This document shows, one piece after another, positions 20,514-29,926 of a stretch of 64,000 bases of DNA. The DNA comes from Aquabacter spiritensis (lineage in GTDB: Bacteria > Pseudomonadota > Alphaproteobacteria > Rhizobiales > Xanthobacteraceae): NCBI RefSeq assembly GCF_004346185.1, contig NZ_SMAI01000020.1:1-64000 (forward strand), read 5' to 3'. Positions within the stretch are counted from its first letter, which is position 1; each line of letters begins with the position of its first letter. The position numbers were made by a program, and so were the translations under genes. The notes under the pieces were generated by a model. It searched no databases and was not told the origin of the DNA. It saw only the letters and a list, made by a program, of their open reading frames with translations.

Positions 20514-21232
20514 GCGGCGCCCCCCTCAAACTGGTGCTGTTCGATTGCGACGGGACATTGGTCGACGGCCAGCATATGATCGTCGCGGCGATGAGCGCGG
20601 CGCATCGCGTGCGCGGACTCGCCGTGCCGCCGCGCGACGCGATTCTCTCGGTGGTCGGTCTTTCGCTGCCGGAGACGTTTGCGGTGCTTTCGCAAGGCGA
20701 TCCCGCCTATCCCGTCGAAGCTCTGGTCGAGGGCTACAAGACCGCCTTTCATCAATTGCGCGACGCGCATCCGATGGAGCCGATGTATGCCGGGACGAGG
20801 ACGGCCGTGGCGGCGCTGCGCGCGGAGGCGCAGACGCTGCTCGGCATCGTCACCGGAAAGTCGCGGCGCGGGGTGGCGCGGGTGCTCGAAGCCCACGCCA
20901 TGGAGGGCTGGTTCTCCACCATCCAGACGGCCGAGGATGCGCCGTCCAAGCCCGATCCGGCCATGGTGCGTCAGGCCATGGCGGAGGTCGGCGGCGTGCC
21001 GGAGGCGACCGTCGTGATCGGCGACACCACCTATGACATGGAGATGGCCAAGGCGGCGGGCGCCTTCGCCATCGGTGTCGGCTGGGGCTATCATCCCCCC
21101 GACAAACTCGTCGCGGCGGGGGCCGACGAACTCGTAGAGGATGCCCGGCGTTTGCCCGATGCCGTGCGGGCCCTGCTGGCGCGGCACGCGGCACGGCGGA
21201 CGGCGCGGGAGGTCGGACGATGCGCGACTTGA
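20510..21232 (+). CDS. HAD-superfamily phosphatase (phosphoglycolate phosphatase-like)
   Basis: 240 residues. Motif I is LFDCDGTLVDGQH with both catalytic aspartates, motif II/III are GIVTGKSRRG and SKPDPAMV, and motif IV is GDTTYDMEMAKAAGA. The alpha-helical cap between residues 20 and 85 places it in the Gph/PGP-like subgroup. The true substrate cannot be told; it is conserved next to the ATP12 gene in alphaproteobacteria. It overlaps the zinc-ribbon gene by 4 bases and the next gene by 13. Confidence 0.85.
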   Translation: MSGAPLKLVLFDCDGTLVDGQHMIVAAMSAAHRVRGLAVPPRDAILSVVGLSLPETFAVLSQGDPAYPVEALVEGYKTAFHQLRDAHPMEPMYAGTRTAVAALRAEAQTLLGIVTGKSRRGVARVLEAHAMEGWFSTIQTAEDAPSKPDPAMVRQAMAEVGGVPEATVVIGDTTYDMEMAKAAGAFAIGVGWGYHPPDKLVAAGADELVEDARRLPDAVRALLARHAARRTAREVGRCAT

Positions 21233-21990
21233 TCGGAGACGTTCCGATGGGCCGGGATCCCGTCGATGCCGCCCGGGCCGGGCAGCGTCCGCCTTTGCCG
21301 AAGCGCTTCTACAGCGCGGTGACCGTGGACCGCGACGCCGGCGGCGCGTACCGGATCCTGCTCGACGGGCGCCCCGTGCGCACCCCCGCGCGGGCGGTCC
21401 TCGCGGTGCCCGACCTGAGACTGGCGGAGGCGCTGGCGGCCGAATGGGCGGCGCAGGACACCGAGATCGACCCGTTCCGCATGCCGCTGACCCGGCTCGT
21501 CAACGTGGCGCTCGACGGCGTCGCGCGCGATCCCGAGGCGGCGATCGCCGAGATCCTGCAATATGCCGGCACCGATCTCCTGTGCTACCGCGCCGAGGCG
21601 CCGGAGGCGCTGGTGGCGCGGCAGGGCGCGCTCTGGGATCCGGTCCTCGACTGGTACGCCGCGGCGCACGGTGCGCGTTTCATGCTCAGTGCCGGGATCC
21701 GGCACGTCGCCCAGCCGCCGCGCGCGCTGGAGCGGGTCGCCGCGCTGATCCCGCGCGAGGCCCTGCGCCTGACGGCGGTGCTGTCCCTGACCGGCCTGAT
21801 GGGCTCCGCGCTCCTCGCCCTCGCGCTGGCGCAGGGCCGGCTCGGGGCGGCGGAGGCGTGGGCGGCCGCCCATGTGGACGAGGATTGGAACCGGGCGCAA
21901 TGGGGCGAGGACGACCTCGCGTCCCAGCGGCGCGCGGCGCGCGAGGTCGAGATGCAGGCGGCCGCGACGCTGCTGCGGCTTCTGGACTGA
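21220..21990 (+). CDS. ATP12-family F1-ATPase assembly chaperone
   Basis: 256 residues. ATP12 binds the F1 alpha subunit before hexamer assembly; the family is found in mitochondria and alphaproteobacteria. Signatures are KRFYSAVTVDRDAGGAYRIL, LAAEWAAQDTEIDPFRMPLT and DLLCYRAEAPEALVARQ, with the C-terminal HVDEDWNRAQWGED. Its start lies inside the HAD gene, so translation is coupled. The ATP synthase genes are not in this window. Confidence 0.92.
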   Translation: MRDLIGDVPMGRDPVDAARAGQRPPLPKRFYSAVTVDRDAGGAYRILLDGRPVRTPARAVLAVPDLRLAEALAAEWAAQDTEIDPFRMPLTRLVNVALDGVARDPEAAIAEILQYAGTDLLCYRAEAPEALVARQGALWDPVLDWYAAAHGARFMLSAGIRHVAQPPRALERVAALIPREALRLTAVLSLTGLMGSALLALALAQGRLGAAEAWAAAHVDEDWNRAQWGEDDLASQRRAAREVEMQAAATLLRLLD

Positions 21991-22062
21991 GGCGATGCGC
22001 TCTTTCGCTGCCACAGCGGTGTCCGACCCGCCGAGGCCCGTCGCCACAGGCCGGAGGGGGCC

Positions 22063-22614
22063 ATGAACCACGACCGTTACGACGACAGCTATATTCGCGA
22101 AATCCTGCGCGGCGTGAAGACGGTCGCGGTGGTCGGCGCCAGCGCCAATCCGGCGCGACCTTCCTTCTTCGTCGCCAAATATCTCGCCGAGCGCGGCTTC
22201 TCGGTGTTTCCGGTCAATCCCGGGCAGGCGGGAAAGACGATCGCCGGCATGACGGCCTATGCCCGCCTCGCGGATGTTCCGGCGGCGATCGACATGGTGG
22301 ACGTGTTCCGCGCCGCCGAGCATCTGCCGGGCGTGCTGGACGAGGTGCTGGCGCTCGATCCGCGGCCGAAAGTGCTGTGGATGCAGCAAGGCGTGCGGCA
22401 CGACGAGACCGCGGCGCGCGCCGAGGCGGCGGGCCTGAAAGTGGTGATGAATCGCTGCCCCAAGATCGAATATGGCCGCCTGTCCGGTGAGATCGGATGG
22501 ACCGGGGTCAACAGCCGGACCATCTCGGCCAAGCGCCCGCAGCGGCTCGGCACCGGGGTTCAGCGCCTGTCGCTCGACCGCACGCCGCCGGGAGGAAAAC
22601 CGCGCGGAGAATGA
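22063..22614 (+). CDS. CoA-binding (YccU-type) protein
   Basis: 183 residues with a Rossmann-like CoA-binding domain of the succinyl-CoA synthetase alpha type: TVAVVGASANPARPSFFVAK at residues 21-40 and VLWMQQGVRHDETAARAEAA further on. No catalytic His is evident, so it probably binds CoA or a nucleotide without being a synthetase. Its function is unknown. It lies 91 bases before metY on the same strand, a common arrangement in alphaproteobacteria. Confidence 0.85.
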   Translation: MNHDRYDDSYIREILRGVKTVAVVGASANPARPSFFVAKYLAERGFSVFPVNPGQAGKTIAGMTAYARLADVPAAIDMVDVFRAAEHLPGVLDEVLALDPRPKVLWMQQGVRHDETAARAEAAGLKVVMNRCPKIEYGRLSGEIGWTGVNSRTISAKRPQRLGTGVQRLSLDRTPPGGKPRGE

Positions 22615-22705
22615 GGCGGCCGCGCGGCTTGCCGCCCCGCGCCGCTTGTGTCCTGTTAAGGCCGCTTGGCCCAAAGCCCATAAAGATAATGACGAGGAGA
22701 GCGCC

Positions 22706-23983
22706 ATGACCCATCGCGAGCCCGGCTTTGCGACCCTTGCCGTCCATGCCGGCGCCCAGCCCGATCCCACGACCGGAGCGCGGGCGACGCCGATCTACCA
22801 GACCACTTCCTTCGTCTTCGACGATGTCGATCACGCGGCGGCTCTGTTCGGTCTCCAGACCTTCGGCAACATCTATACCCGGATCGGCAACCCGACCAAT
22901 GCGGTGCTGGAGGAGCGCGTGGCTGCGCTCGAAGGCGGCACGGCGGCGCTGGCGGTGGCCTCCGGCCACGCCGCCCAGCATCTCGTGTTCCACACCTTGC
23001 TGACGCCGGGCGACGAGTTCGTCGCCTCCCGCAAGCTCTATGGCGGCTCGATCAATCAGTTCACCCATGCCTTCAAGAGCTATGGCTGGAACGTGGTGTG
23101 GGCGGACCCGGACGAGCCGGGCGCCTTCGAGCGCGCCGTCACCGACCGCACCAAGGCGATCTTCACCGAGACCATCGCCAATCCGGGCGGCGTGGTGTGC
23201 GACATCGCGGCGATTTCGGCGGTGGCGAAGCGGGCCGGGGTGCCGCTGATCGTCGACAACACGCTGGCGACCCCCTATCTGTGGCGGCCGATCGAGCACG
23301 GCGCCGACATCGTCATCCATTCCGCCACCAAGTTCCTCGGCGGCCACGGCAATTCGATCGGCGGCGTGATCGTGGACGCGGGCACGTTCGACTGGTCGGC
23401 CTCCGGGCGCTACCCCTTTCTGTCGCAGCCGCGGCCGGAATATCAGGGCATCGTGCTGCACGAGACGTTCGGCAATTTCGCCTTCGCGATCGCCGCCCGG
23501 GTGCTCGGCCTGCGCGATCTCGGGCCGGCTTTGTCGCCGTTCAACGCCTTTCTCCTCTTGACCGGTATCGAGACGCTCGGCCTGCGCATGAAGCAGCACA
23601 GCGAGAATGCGCTGGCCGTGGCGCGCTATCTCGCCAAGCATCCCGCGGTCGACTGGGTCAGCTATCCCGGCCTCGAGGGCGATCGCTATCACGGCCTCGC
23701 CCGGCGCTATCTGCCGCGCGGCGCCGGCGCCGTCTTCACCTTCGGGCTGAAGGGTGGCTACGAAGCCGGCACGGCCTTGGTCTCCAAGGTGCAATTGTTC
23801 TCGCACCTCGCCAATATCGGCGACACGCGCTCGCTGATCATCCATCCCGCCTCGACCACCCACCGCCAGCTTTCCGACGAAGCCAAGGCGGCGGCGGGCG
23901 CGGGGCCGGAAGTGGTGCGCCTGTCGGTCGGCATCGAGGATGTCGGCGACATCATCGCCGACCTCGATCAGGCGCTCGCCTGA
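22706..23983 (+). CDS. metY: O-acetylhomoserine sulfhydrylase (aminocarboxypropyltransferase)
   Basis: 425 residues, the usual length for the MetY branch of Cys/Met PLP enzymes. It makes homocysteine from O-acetylhomoserine and sulfide. The PLP lysine is in [16 protein letters not shown], with the conserved [20 protein letters not shown] upstream. ATG 22706 follows GAGGAGAG at 22693-22700. I looked for a SAM-II riboswitch, frequent before met genes in this class, but its conserved core is absent. Its end overlaps the convergent ctaA by 16 bases. hom, which supplies the precursor pathway, lies at 59.7 kb. Confidence 0.93.
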   Translation: MTHREPGFATLAVHAGAQPDPTTGARATPIYQTTSFVFDDVDHAAALFGLQTFGNIYTRIGNPTNAVLEERVAALEGGTAALAVASGHAAQHLVFHTLLTPGDEFVASRKLYGGSINQFTHAFKSYGWNVVWADPDEPGAFERAVTDRTKAIFTETIANPGGVVCDIAAISAVAKRAGVPLIVDNTLATPYLWRPIEHGADIVIHSATKFLGGHGNSIGGVIVDAGTFDWSASGRYPFLSQPRPEYQGIVLHETFGNFAFAIAARVLGLRDLGPALSPFNAFLLLTGIETLGLRMKQHSENALAVARYLAKHPAVDWVSYPGLEGDRYHGLARRYLPRGAGAVFTFGLKGGYEAGTALVSKVQLFSHLANIGDTRSLIIHPASTTHRQLSDEAKAAAGAGPEVVRLSVGIEDVGDIIADLDQALA

Positions 23984-25059
23984 GGCACGCCTCCGGACGC
24001 CGGGGCCGGGGCCGTGCGGGCGCCGGCCCGGACGAGGTCGACCGCGTGCAGGGTCGCGGCGATCAGCACCACGGCCGCACCGAACTGGTGCGCGAGGGCG
24101 ATGTCGAGCGGCACGACGAGGACCAAGGTCAGGATGCCCAGGGCCGCCTGACCGCTGACCAGAGCGAACAGCAGCACGGATTGCGACGCGGCGGCCCCGC
24201 CGTGTCGAACCGATCGGAGCATGTGGACCAGCACCGCCAGCCACAGGGCGTAGGCGATCATGCGGTGCTGGAACTGCACCATCATCACATTCTCGAAGAG
24301 ATTGCGCCAAGCGGGCGCGAGCAGGCCGAGCTTGTCGAGCGCCGGCACGAGGGCGCCGTCCATCAGCGGCCAGGTGTTGAAGGTCATCCCGGCATCGAGG
24401 CCGGCGACCAGCCCGCCCGCGAAGATCTGCACCAGGACGAGGCCGAGAATCGCCAGCGCGCCGCGCCGCAGGCCGGTGTCCGCGGCGAGGCTGCGGGCTG
24501 GCGTCAGGCCGCGCGCCACCGCGACGATCGCCGCCAGGATCAGGCAGGCGAGGGTGAGATGGATGGCCAGCCGGTATTGGCTGACCGAGGTGCGCTCGGA
24601 CAGGCCCGAGGCGACCATCCACCAGCCGATCGCCCCCTGCAGGCCGCCGAGCAGGAACAGGCCGAGGCATTGCACCGCGAGCCGCCCGCGGATCGCGCCG
24701 CGCGCCAGGAAATAGAGATAGGGCAGCAGGAAGGCGAGGCCGATCACCCGGCCGAGCAGGCGATGCGCCCATTCCCACCAGAAGATCTGCTTGAAGGCCT
24801 CGAGCCCCATGCCCTTATTGAGGATCTCGTACTGGGGAATCGTCTTGTATTTGTCGAATTCGGCCTGCCAGGCCGCCTCCGAGAGCGGCGGGAGCGTGCC
24901 GGTGACCGGCTTCCATTCGGTGATGGAGAGGCCGGACTCGGTCAGGCGCGTCGCTCCGCCGACGACGATCATCAGGACGATCAAAGCGGCGACGCCATAA
25001 AGCCAGAGGCGCACGGATCCGACATGCTTGCCTTGCGCATCCGCCTCGGACTGCACCAT
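23968..25059 (-). CDS. ctaA: Heme A synthase
   Basis: 363 residues, eight transmembrane helices. CtaA oxidises the C8 methyl of heme O to give heme A for cytochrome aa3 oxidase. The four heme-coordinating histidines are visible in [30 protein letters not shown] and [11 protein letters not shown], and the N-terminal signature is [19 protein letters not shown] chose ATG 25059; a GTG at 25065 is two codons upstream. No ctaB or oxidase genes are nearby. The C-terminus is Pro/Ala-rich. Confidence 0.94.
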   Translation of the reverse strand: MVQSEADAQGKHVGSVRLWLYGVAALIVLMIVVGGATRLTESGLSITEWKPVTGTLPPLSEAAWQAEFDKYKTIPQYEILNKGMGLEAFKQIFWWEWAHRLLGRVIGLAFLLPYLYFLARGAIRGRLAVQCLGLFLLGGLQGAIGWWMVASGLSERTSVSQYRLAIHLTLACLILAAIVAVARGLTPARSLAADTGLRRGALAILGLVLVQIFAGGLVAGLDAGMTFNTWPLMDGALVPALDKLGLLAPAWRNLFENVMMVQFQHRMIAYALWLAVLVHMLRSVRHGGAAASQSVLLFALVSGQAALGILTLVLVVPLDIALAHQFGAAVVLIAATLHAVDLVRAGARTAPAPASGGVPQASA

Positions 25060-25184
25060 GGTCACGCGCTCCGATTTCACCCCCCGGCGGCATCCGATAT
25101 AGAGCGGGGAGGGCAGGCGCAAGGCGACGCGCTGTCCCGGTGCGCGCAAGCGTCGCCCGACGTGTCGATCGAGAGGAGAGGTCC

Positions 25185-25400
25185 ATGCCCCAGCGCATCC
25201 GCAAGCTGATCGGAACCGTGCTTCTGCTGGCGCTGATGATGATCTGGGCGCTGGTCGCGATGGCGATCGCGCAGGGCCGGGTCACCGATCTGCCCTGGGC
25301 GCTCCAGACGGTGAGCTATATCGTCCTCGGGACGCTGTGGGTGATTCCCGCCGGATTGCTGATCCGCTGGATGGAGCGCCCCAACCGGACCCGATCCTGA
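25185..25400 (+). CDS. DUF2842 membrane protein
   Basis: 71 residues with two transmembrane helices (about 9-30 and 40-60) between short basic ends. The start [19 protein letters not shown] and the ending [11 protein letters not shown] match the alphaproteobacterial DUF2842 family, whose function is unknown. Divergent from ctaA, which starts 125 bases away, with GAGAGGAGAGG at 25170-25180. Confidence 0.85.
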   Translation: MPQRIRKLIGTVLLLALMMIWALVAMAIAQGRVTDLPWALQTVSYIVLGTLWVIPAGLLIRWMERPNRTRS

Positions 25401-25452
25401 GTCTCAGGATATGTCTTTAAGCGCCTATAAATAAACAACAAAACGCGACTCT

Positions 25453-26838
25453 TCAAGCGACGACAGAAGTCGGGAGCGGCGAGTCGTCCCGATCGGCAGG
25501 GGCATGCATGCGCAGCATGAGAACATGGCTGATGCCCTGCGCGGCCAGCGCGTCATAAGCCTCCACATTGACCGGCGCCTCGTCCGCCTCCTCCACGCAG
25601 GCCACCAGAGGATCGAGCGGGGCAAGGCGCGCCGCACCGGCCGTCCCGTGCAGGACAGGCGCGGCGACCACCACGAAATCATAAGTTTGCCGCAAGGCAT
25701 TCAGAATGAGAATCAACCGTTCCGCGGCCACCACGCTGGGCCCGCCGCGGGCATGGCGCCCCGGCGGGATGACATGGGCGCGCGACAGCGGGTCGCGGTG
25801 GATCGTCTCGCCGAAGCCGGCGACGCCGAACAGCATCTCGGCCATGCCGGGGGCCCAGGGATCCGAGATCAGGCTCGCCAGCTCGCCGGACGCCCCGTCG
25901 AGCGCGACCAAGGCCACGCGGCTGTCTTCGGCGAGGTGCCGCGCGAGTCGGATCGCACACAGGGCCGAGATGTCGGACGGCGTCTCGGCCGTCACGACGA
26001 TCAGCCGGGCCTCGCCGCTGCCCATAGGGGGGAGGGCGCGGGCATGGGCGGCGATCCGGCCGATCGCCTCGTCCGGGGCGAGGCCGGCGCCGTCGCAGGC
26101 GTCGAGCCAGGCGACGGAGCGATGCGAGGGGACTTGCTGGGGCAGCGGATCGCGCGCCGCGTCGCCGCGGCCGGCCGGTCGCCCCTGAAGATGAACGGTG
26201 AGCAGCGCCAGGGCGCCAGCCAGCGCTACGAGTGCGGTCGTGAGCTGCCAGGGCGGCAGATCGCGGATTGCGGACGAGACCGGCGGCGGTCCGGCCCGCA
26301 AAGCCGGCAGGGCCTCGCTGCCCGAAGGCGCCGATTCCCGGGCGCCGGCCTGGAGCGCGGTGAAGGCCGAGAGATAGGCCGCGACGGCGCGTGCGGCAAT
26401 GTCCGCTCGGTCCGCGGACACGACGAGATCGAGCGTCCGCCCGCCATGCTGCGGGGTCACCGTGAGATCATCGGCAAGTTGCGCGGCGGCCCGCTCGCGT
26501 TGCGGCGCGCCGTCGGGCACCAGCCAAGCGGGCGGGAAGAGGCCGCGATCGCGTGCCGCGAGCCGCGCGACGTCGGCCGGCGCGAGCCGGTCGAGCACTG
26601 CCGCGGCAAGTTCGCGCGAGCGTAGAACCTGGATGATGCCACGCACGGTGGCGGGCGCCGGCTGGGTCGCGATATCGAAGGCCAGGGTGCCCTGCGCGCT
26701 GTAGCGCGAGGGCAGGATCAGGCTCGCGACCAAAAGCGCGAACAGCAGCCAGATGACCAGCAGCAGACGCGCGGGTGCCGCCAGCCTCTCCCGGAGAGGG
26801 AGGCGGAGGACGTGGTGTCTGGCAGATCCACTCTGCAT
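25453..26838 (-). CDS. Wzz/BY-kinase-like polysaccharide chain-length protein with a degraded nucleotide site
   Basis: 461 residues. A Wzz-type arrangement is visible: a transmembrane helix at about 20-45 (LLVIWLLFALLVASLILPSR), a periplasmic region, a second helix near 220-240 (TTALVALAGALALL) and a cytoplasmic BY-kinase-like domain. Where active kinases have Walker A with GK[ST], this protein reads VVTAETPSDISALCAIRLA; Walker A-prime reads VALVALDGA. No Tyr cluster is seen at the C-terminus. It is therefore probably a non-catalytic partner. No glycosyltransferase, wzx or wzy gene is adjacent. The start (ATG 26838) is preceded by a small ACGCTG/CAGCGT hairpin. Confidence 0.7.
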   Translation of the reverse strand: MQSGSARHHVLRLPLRERLAAPARLLLVIWLLFALLVASLILPSRYSAQGTLAFDIATQPAPATVRGIIQVLRSRELAAAVLDRLAPADVARLAARDRGLFPPAWLVPDGAPQRERAAAQLADDLTVTPQHGGRTLDLVVSADRADIAARAVAAYLSAFTALQAGARESAPSGSEALPALRAGPPPVSSAIRDLPPWQLTTALVALAGALALLTVHLQGRPAGRGDAARDPLPQQVPSHRSVAWLDACDGAGLAPDEAIGRIAAHARALPPMGSGEARLIVVTAETPSDISALCAIRLARHLAEDSRVALVALDGASGELASLISDPWAPGMAEMLFGVAGFGETIHRDPLSRAHVIPPGRHARGGPSVVAAERLILILNALRQTYDFVVVAAPVLHGTAGAARLAPLDPLVACVEEADEAPVNVEAYDALAAQGISHVLMLRMHAPADRDDSPLPTSVVA

Positions 26839-26936
26839 CGGCCCGATCCTGGACGCACGGCACGCTGCCGCAGCGTCCCAAATTGGACCCTCATGGTTTA
26901 TGGAAGGTAAATGCCGCCTTGACGTCGGCGTGCGGA

Positions 26937-27764
26937 TCAGCGGTCCTCCCAGACCGGGTGGCGCTTGGACAGGACGGCGGAAATGCCCTCGTCGGCATCG
27001 CGCGCCAGCATATTCGTCGTCATGACATCCGAAGCGAAGGCATAAGCGTCGTCCAGCGTCATCTCGGCCTGGCGGTAGAAGGCCGCCTTGCCGAGCTTGA
27101 CGGGCACCTGCGAGCGGGCGGCGATGCGCCGCGCGAGCGTCAGGGCCGCTGCGATCGCTTCGCCTTCGGGCACGACGCGGTTGACCAGCCCCATGCGAAA
27201 GGCGTCGTCGGCCTCGACCCAATCGCCGAGCAGCAGCATCTCCATCGCGTGCTTGGACGAGACCGCGCGGGTCAGCGCGACCATGGGGGTGTGGCAGAAC
27301 AGGCCGATATTGACGCCCGGCGTGCAGAAGCGCGCCGCCTGGCCGGCAACCGCGAGGTCGCAGCTCGCCACGAGCTGGCAGCCGGCCGCGGTCGCAAGAC
27401 CCTCGACCGCCGCGATGACCGGTTGTGGCAGGCGGACGATCGCCGTCATCAGCGCCGCGCAGCGCCCCAGAACATCGGCATAATAAGCCTGTCCGCGGTC
27501 GGCATCGCCGCGATGGGCCTGAATTTCCTTCAAATCGTGCCCGGCGGAAAACACCGGCCCCTCGGCGCAGAGCACGACGGCGCGCACCGCCGAATCCCCC
27601 GCAATAGCCGCGAGATGGCCGGACAAGGCGGCCATGGTGGCGTCCGACAGGCTGTTGCGGCTCGCCGGCCGTGCGAGCGTGAGGGTGGCGATGCCTTCCG
27701 CATCGACCCTGAGGACGGGGGTGGGCAAGGCGGTTTCCGCACGGGCTGTGCTGGCCGGGGACAT
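26937..27764 (-). CDS. Enoyl-CoA hydratase/isomerase family protein
   Basis: 275 residues with a crotonase fold. The oxyanion-hole segments are FSAGHDLKEIQAHRG and AAVEGLATAAGCQLVASCDL. The active-site glutamates of true hydratases are not obvious at their usual places (CTPGVNIGLFCHTPMVALTR), which matches the ECHDC3-like branch rather than FadB-type hydratases, so the reaction is uncertain. It is divergent from the thioesterase gene, a pairing also kept next to rplM in other Hyphomicrobiales. Confidence 0.85.
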   Translation of the reverse strand: MSPASTARAETALPTPVLRVDAEGIATLTLARPASRNSLSDATMAALSGHLAAIAGDSAVRAVVLCAEGPVFSAGHDLKEIQAHRGDADRGQAYYADVLGRCAALMTAIVRLPQPVIAAVEGLATAAGCQLVASCDLAVAGQAARFCTPGVNIGLFCHTPMVALTRAVSSKHAMEMLLLGDWVEADDAFRMGLVNRVVPEGEAIAAALTLARRIAARSQVPVKLGKAAFYRQAEMTLDDAYAFASDVMTTNMLARDADEGISAVLSKRHPVWEDR

Positions 27765-27839
27765 GGCGGCTCCTCTTCGGCGCGTTGAACTTTTTACCGC
27801 CTACTTTATGCAGGTCGGGGTCGCGAAGCGAGGGGAGCC

Positions 27840-28307
27840 ATGCGGACAGGGGAGACGGGACGGGGGGAGACCGGGACGGGGGCGCCGCCGGCAGTGTCCG
27901 TGGCGGATCTGGATCGCTTCCTCGCGCAGGAATTTCCCCAGGCCTTCGGCGCGGGCCGTCCCCACGCCATCGTCGAGCTCGGGAACGGGACCGCCACCGT
28001 CCGGCTCGATGCGGGGGAGGCGCATCTGCGCCCGGGCGGGACGGTCTCCGGCCCGGCTTTGATGATGCTCGCGGACGTCGCCATGTATGTCGCGCTGCTC
28101 GGGCGGATCGGCCTCGTCCCGCTGGCGGTGACGACCAATCTGTCGATCAACTTTCTGCGCAAGCCAGCGCCCGGCGCTGTCTTCGCCGATGCCCGGCTGA
28201 TGAAGGTGGGCAAGCGGCTCGCGGTCGGCGATGTCGCTCTCAGGGGCGCCGAAGGGACCGATCTGGTAGCGCATTGCGTGGCCACCTATTCGATTCCCGC
28301 CCGGTAA
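27840..28307 (+). CDS. PaaI-family hotdog-fold thioesterase
   Basis: 155 residues, hotdog fold. The central helix is GGTVSGPALMMLADVAMYVA, where family members have the catalytic Asp (LADVAMY) after the HGG-like segment, here RPGGTVSG. The strand LAVTTNLSINFLRKPAPG is conserved. It likely hydrolyses an acyl-CoA. It diverges from the enoyl-CoA hydratase gene across a 75-base promoter region. AGGGGAG lies just before the ATG. Confidence 0.85.
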   Translation: MRTGETGRGETGTGAPPAVSVADLDRFLAQEFPQAFGAGRPHAIVELGNGTATVRLDAGEAHLRPGGTVSGPALMMLADVAMYVALLGRIGLVPLAVTTNLSINFLRKPAPGAVFADARLMKVGKRLAVGDVALRGAEGTDLVAHCVATYSIPAR

Positions 28308-28417
28308 GTGGGTCGCGACGCCCGGAAACCCCCGGTTTAAAGGCGCTTGACTGGTGGTGTTATCGCACCATTTTTATAAGTCATTGTTTTATAATATGTT
28401 TTTGTGAATGGATCGCA

Positions 28418-28446
28418 TTGACCGAGCGCGCGGCGTGCGCTAGAAG
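28418..28446 (+). promoter_or_regulatory. Promoter of rplM-rpsI with A/T-rich upstream element
   Basis: TTGACC at 28418-28423 and TAGAAG at 28441-28446 are 17 bases apart. Immediately upstream, 28370-28412 is strongly A/T-rich (for example TTTTATAATATGTTTTT), standing out from a genome of about two-thirds GC. It resembles an UP element that binds the RNA polymerase alpha C-terminal domain. A weak hairpin TGGTG/CACCA with TTTTT at 28352-28375 could end the preceding thioesterase transcript. Confidence 0.65.
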
Positions 28447-28512
28447 CCACGCCATCGCCGGACTGTCCGTGCCTCGTGCGCGGCTCCGGCCTTCTTATTC
28501 GGAAACCGATCC

Positions 28513-28974
28513 ATGAAAACGTATTCGGCCAAGCCTGCCGATATCGAGAAGAAGTGGGTGGTGATCGACGCCAGCGGCCTCGTCGTCGGCCGGCTCGCGA
28601 CCATCATCGCCATGCGCCTCAAGGGCAAGCACCGCCCGATCTATACCCCGCACGTCGATTGCGGCGACAATGTCGTCGTGGTGAATGCGGAGAAGGTGGT
28701 TCTGACCGGTCGCAAGCTCGACCAGAAGGTCTATTACCACCATACCGGCTTCCCCGGCGGCATCAAGGAACGCAGCGCCAAGTTCATCCTCGAGGGGCGC
28801 TTCCCGGAGCGCATCATCGAGAAGGCGGTGGAGCGCATGCTCGCGCGCGGTCCGCTCGGCCGGAAGATCATGGGCAATCTGCGCGTCTATAAGGGCCCGT
28901 CGCACCCCCACGAGGCCCAGCAGCCGGTCGCCCTCGATGTGGCGAGCCTCAACCGGAAGAATGTGAGGAACTGA
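28513..28974 (+). CDS. rplM: 50S ribosomal protein L13
   Basis: 153 residues starting [20 protein letters not shown], with [20 protein letters not shown] and the C-terminal [17 protein letters not shown] signature. It is an early-assembly 50S protein. It forms a two-gene operon with rpsI, only one base apart, as in most bacteria. Confidence 0.97.
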   Translation: MKTYSAKPADIEKKWVVIDASGLVVGRLATIIAMRLKGKHRPIYTPHVDCGDNVVVVNAEKVVLTGRKLDQKVYYHHTGFPGGIKERSAKFILEGRFPERIIEKAVERMLARGPLGRKIMGNLRVYKGPSHPHEAQQPVALDVASLNRKNVRN

Positions 28975-28975
28975 C

Positions 28976-29449
28976 ATGGCCGAGGTTCTGCAGTCCCTCG
29001 ATTCCCTCAATGTCCGCGCCGACGTGCCGGAGGCCCCGGTCCATGTCCAGAAGCTGGACAAGTTCGGCCGGGCCTATGCCACCGGCAAGCGCAAGGACGC
29101 GGTCGCCCGCGTGTGGGTGCGCCCCGGCACCGGCAAGATCACGGTCAACGACCGCGACGTGGAAATCTATTTCGCGCGTCCCGTGCTGCGTCTGATGATC
29201 AATCAGCCGTTCCAGACCGCGGCCCGCGAGGGTCAGTACGACGTGGTCTGCACGGTGTCCGGCGGCGGGCTTTCCGGTCAGGCCGGCGCGCTGCGCCACG
29301 GTATCTCGCGGGCGCTCACCTTCTACGAGCCGGAGCTGCGCGCCCCGCTCAAGAAGGGTGGCTTCCTGACCCGCGACAGCCGCGTGGTCGAGCGCAAGAA
29401 GTACGGCCGGGCCAAGGCACGCCGCAGCTTCCAGTTCTCGAAGCGCTGA
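28976..29449 (+). CDS. rpsI: 30S ribosomal protein S9
   Basis: 157 residues. The S9 domain starts at about residue 28 ([20 protein letters not shown]) and ends with the universal [23 protein letters not shown], whose C-terminal Arg contacts P-site tRNA. The extra 27-residue N-terminal extension is usual in alphaproteobacteria. A terminator follows after 22 bases. Confidence 0.97.
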   Translation: MAEVLQSLDSLNVRADVPEAPVHVQKLDKFGRAYATGKRKDAVARVWVRPGTGKITVNDRDVEIYFARPVLRLMINQPFQTAAREGQYDVVCTVSGGGLSGQAGALRHGISRALTFYEPELRAPLKKGGFLTRDSRVVERKKYGRAKARRSFQFSKR

Positions 29450-29471
29450 CCAGCGTTTCAACCGCGTTCCA

Positions 29472-29497
29472 GGCGGGGCTTCGGCCCCGCCTTTTTT
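29472..29497 (+). terminator. Intrinsic terminator after rpsI
   Basis: GGCGGGGC (29472-29479) pairs with GCCCCGCC (29484-29491) around a TTCG tetraloop, followed by six T at 29492-29497. It is one of the clearest terminators in the window. Confidence 0.9.
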
Positions 29498-29584
29498 ATG
29501 GCGCAGGCGGCGAGCGATCACGGCGCCGCACGGACGGGTCCGCCCCGGTTGCCCGGACCGTCGACCAGCGCACGGTAAAAAGTG

Positions 29585-29926
29585 TCAGAAGCTCGGCGTG
29601 TCGCCGGGGAGCGGGCTCCACTGGCCGTTCGCGGTCGGATCGCCGGGAGGCGAAGAGCCCATGAAGCCGTCGACATTCGGCGGGAACACATAATCCTCGT
29701 TGCGGCCGCCGCCGATTCCGACGTCCGGCTTGATCGCCGGACCGGGGCCGGGATCGAGATAGCTGCCCTGCGGGATCACCGGCAGGTTGATCACGTTCGG
29801 ATTGCGCGGCGTGATGACGATGTGCTGCTGGCTGTTCTGGGCCAAAGCGGGGTGCGTCGCGGCCGCGCCCAAAGCGCCGCCGAGGCCGAGCGCAGCGCCG
29901 CAGATCAGATACCAAGCCTTGCGCAT
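29585..29926 (-). CDS. Small exported protein of unknown function
   Basis: 113 residues. A signal peptide is evident (KAWYLICGAALGLGGALGAA, cleavage near HPALAQ). The mature part is about 83 residues, rich in Pro, Gly and Asn (QQHIVITPRNPNVINLPVIP), with no cysteine and no known family that I recognise. The signal peptide and GC-rich codon use support it being real. It points toward the rpsI terminator and is not obviously in an operon. Confidence 0.6.
   Translation of the reverse strand: MRKAWYLICGAALGLGGALGAAATHPALAQNSQQHIVITPRNPNVINLPVIPQGSYLDPGPGPAIKPDVGIGGGRNEDYVFPPNVDGFMGSSPPGDPTANGQWSPLPGDTPSF

Noticed and set aside
22615..22705. SAM-II riboswitch before metY
   Set aside because: The conserved TGATTTAACC and GCTAAA-type core of SAM-II is not present; only a short GGCC/GGCC repeat is seen.
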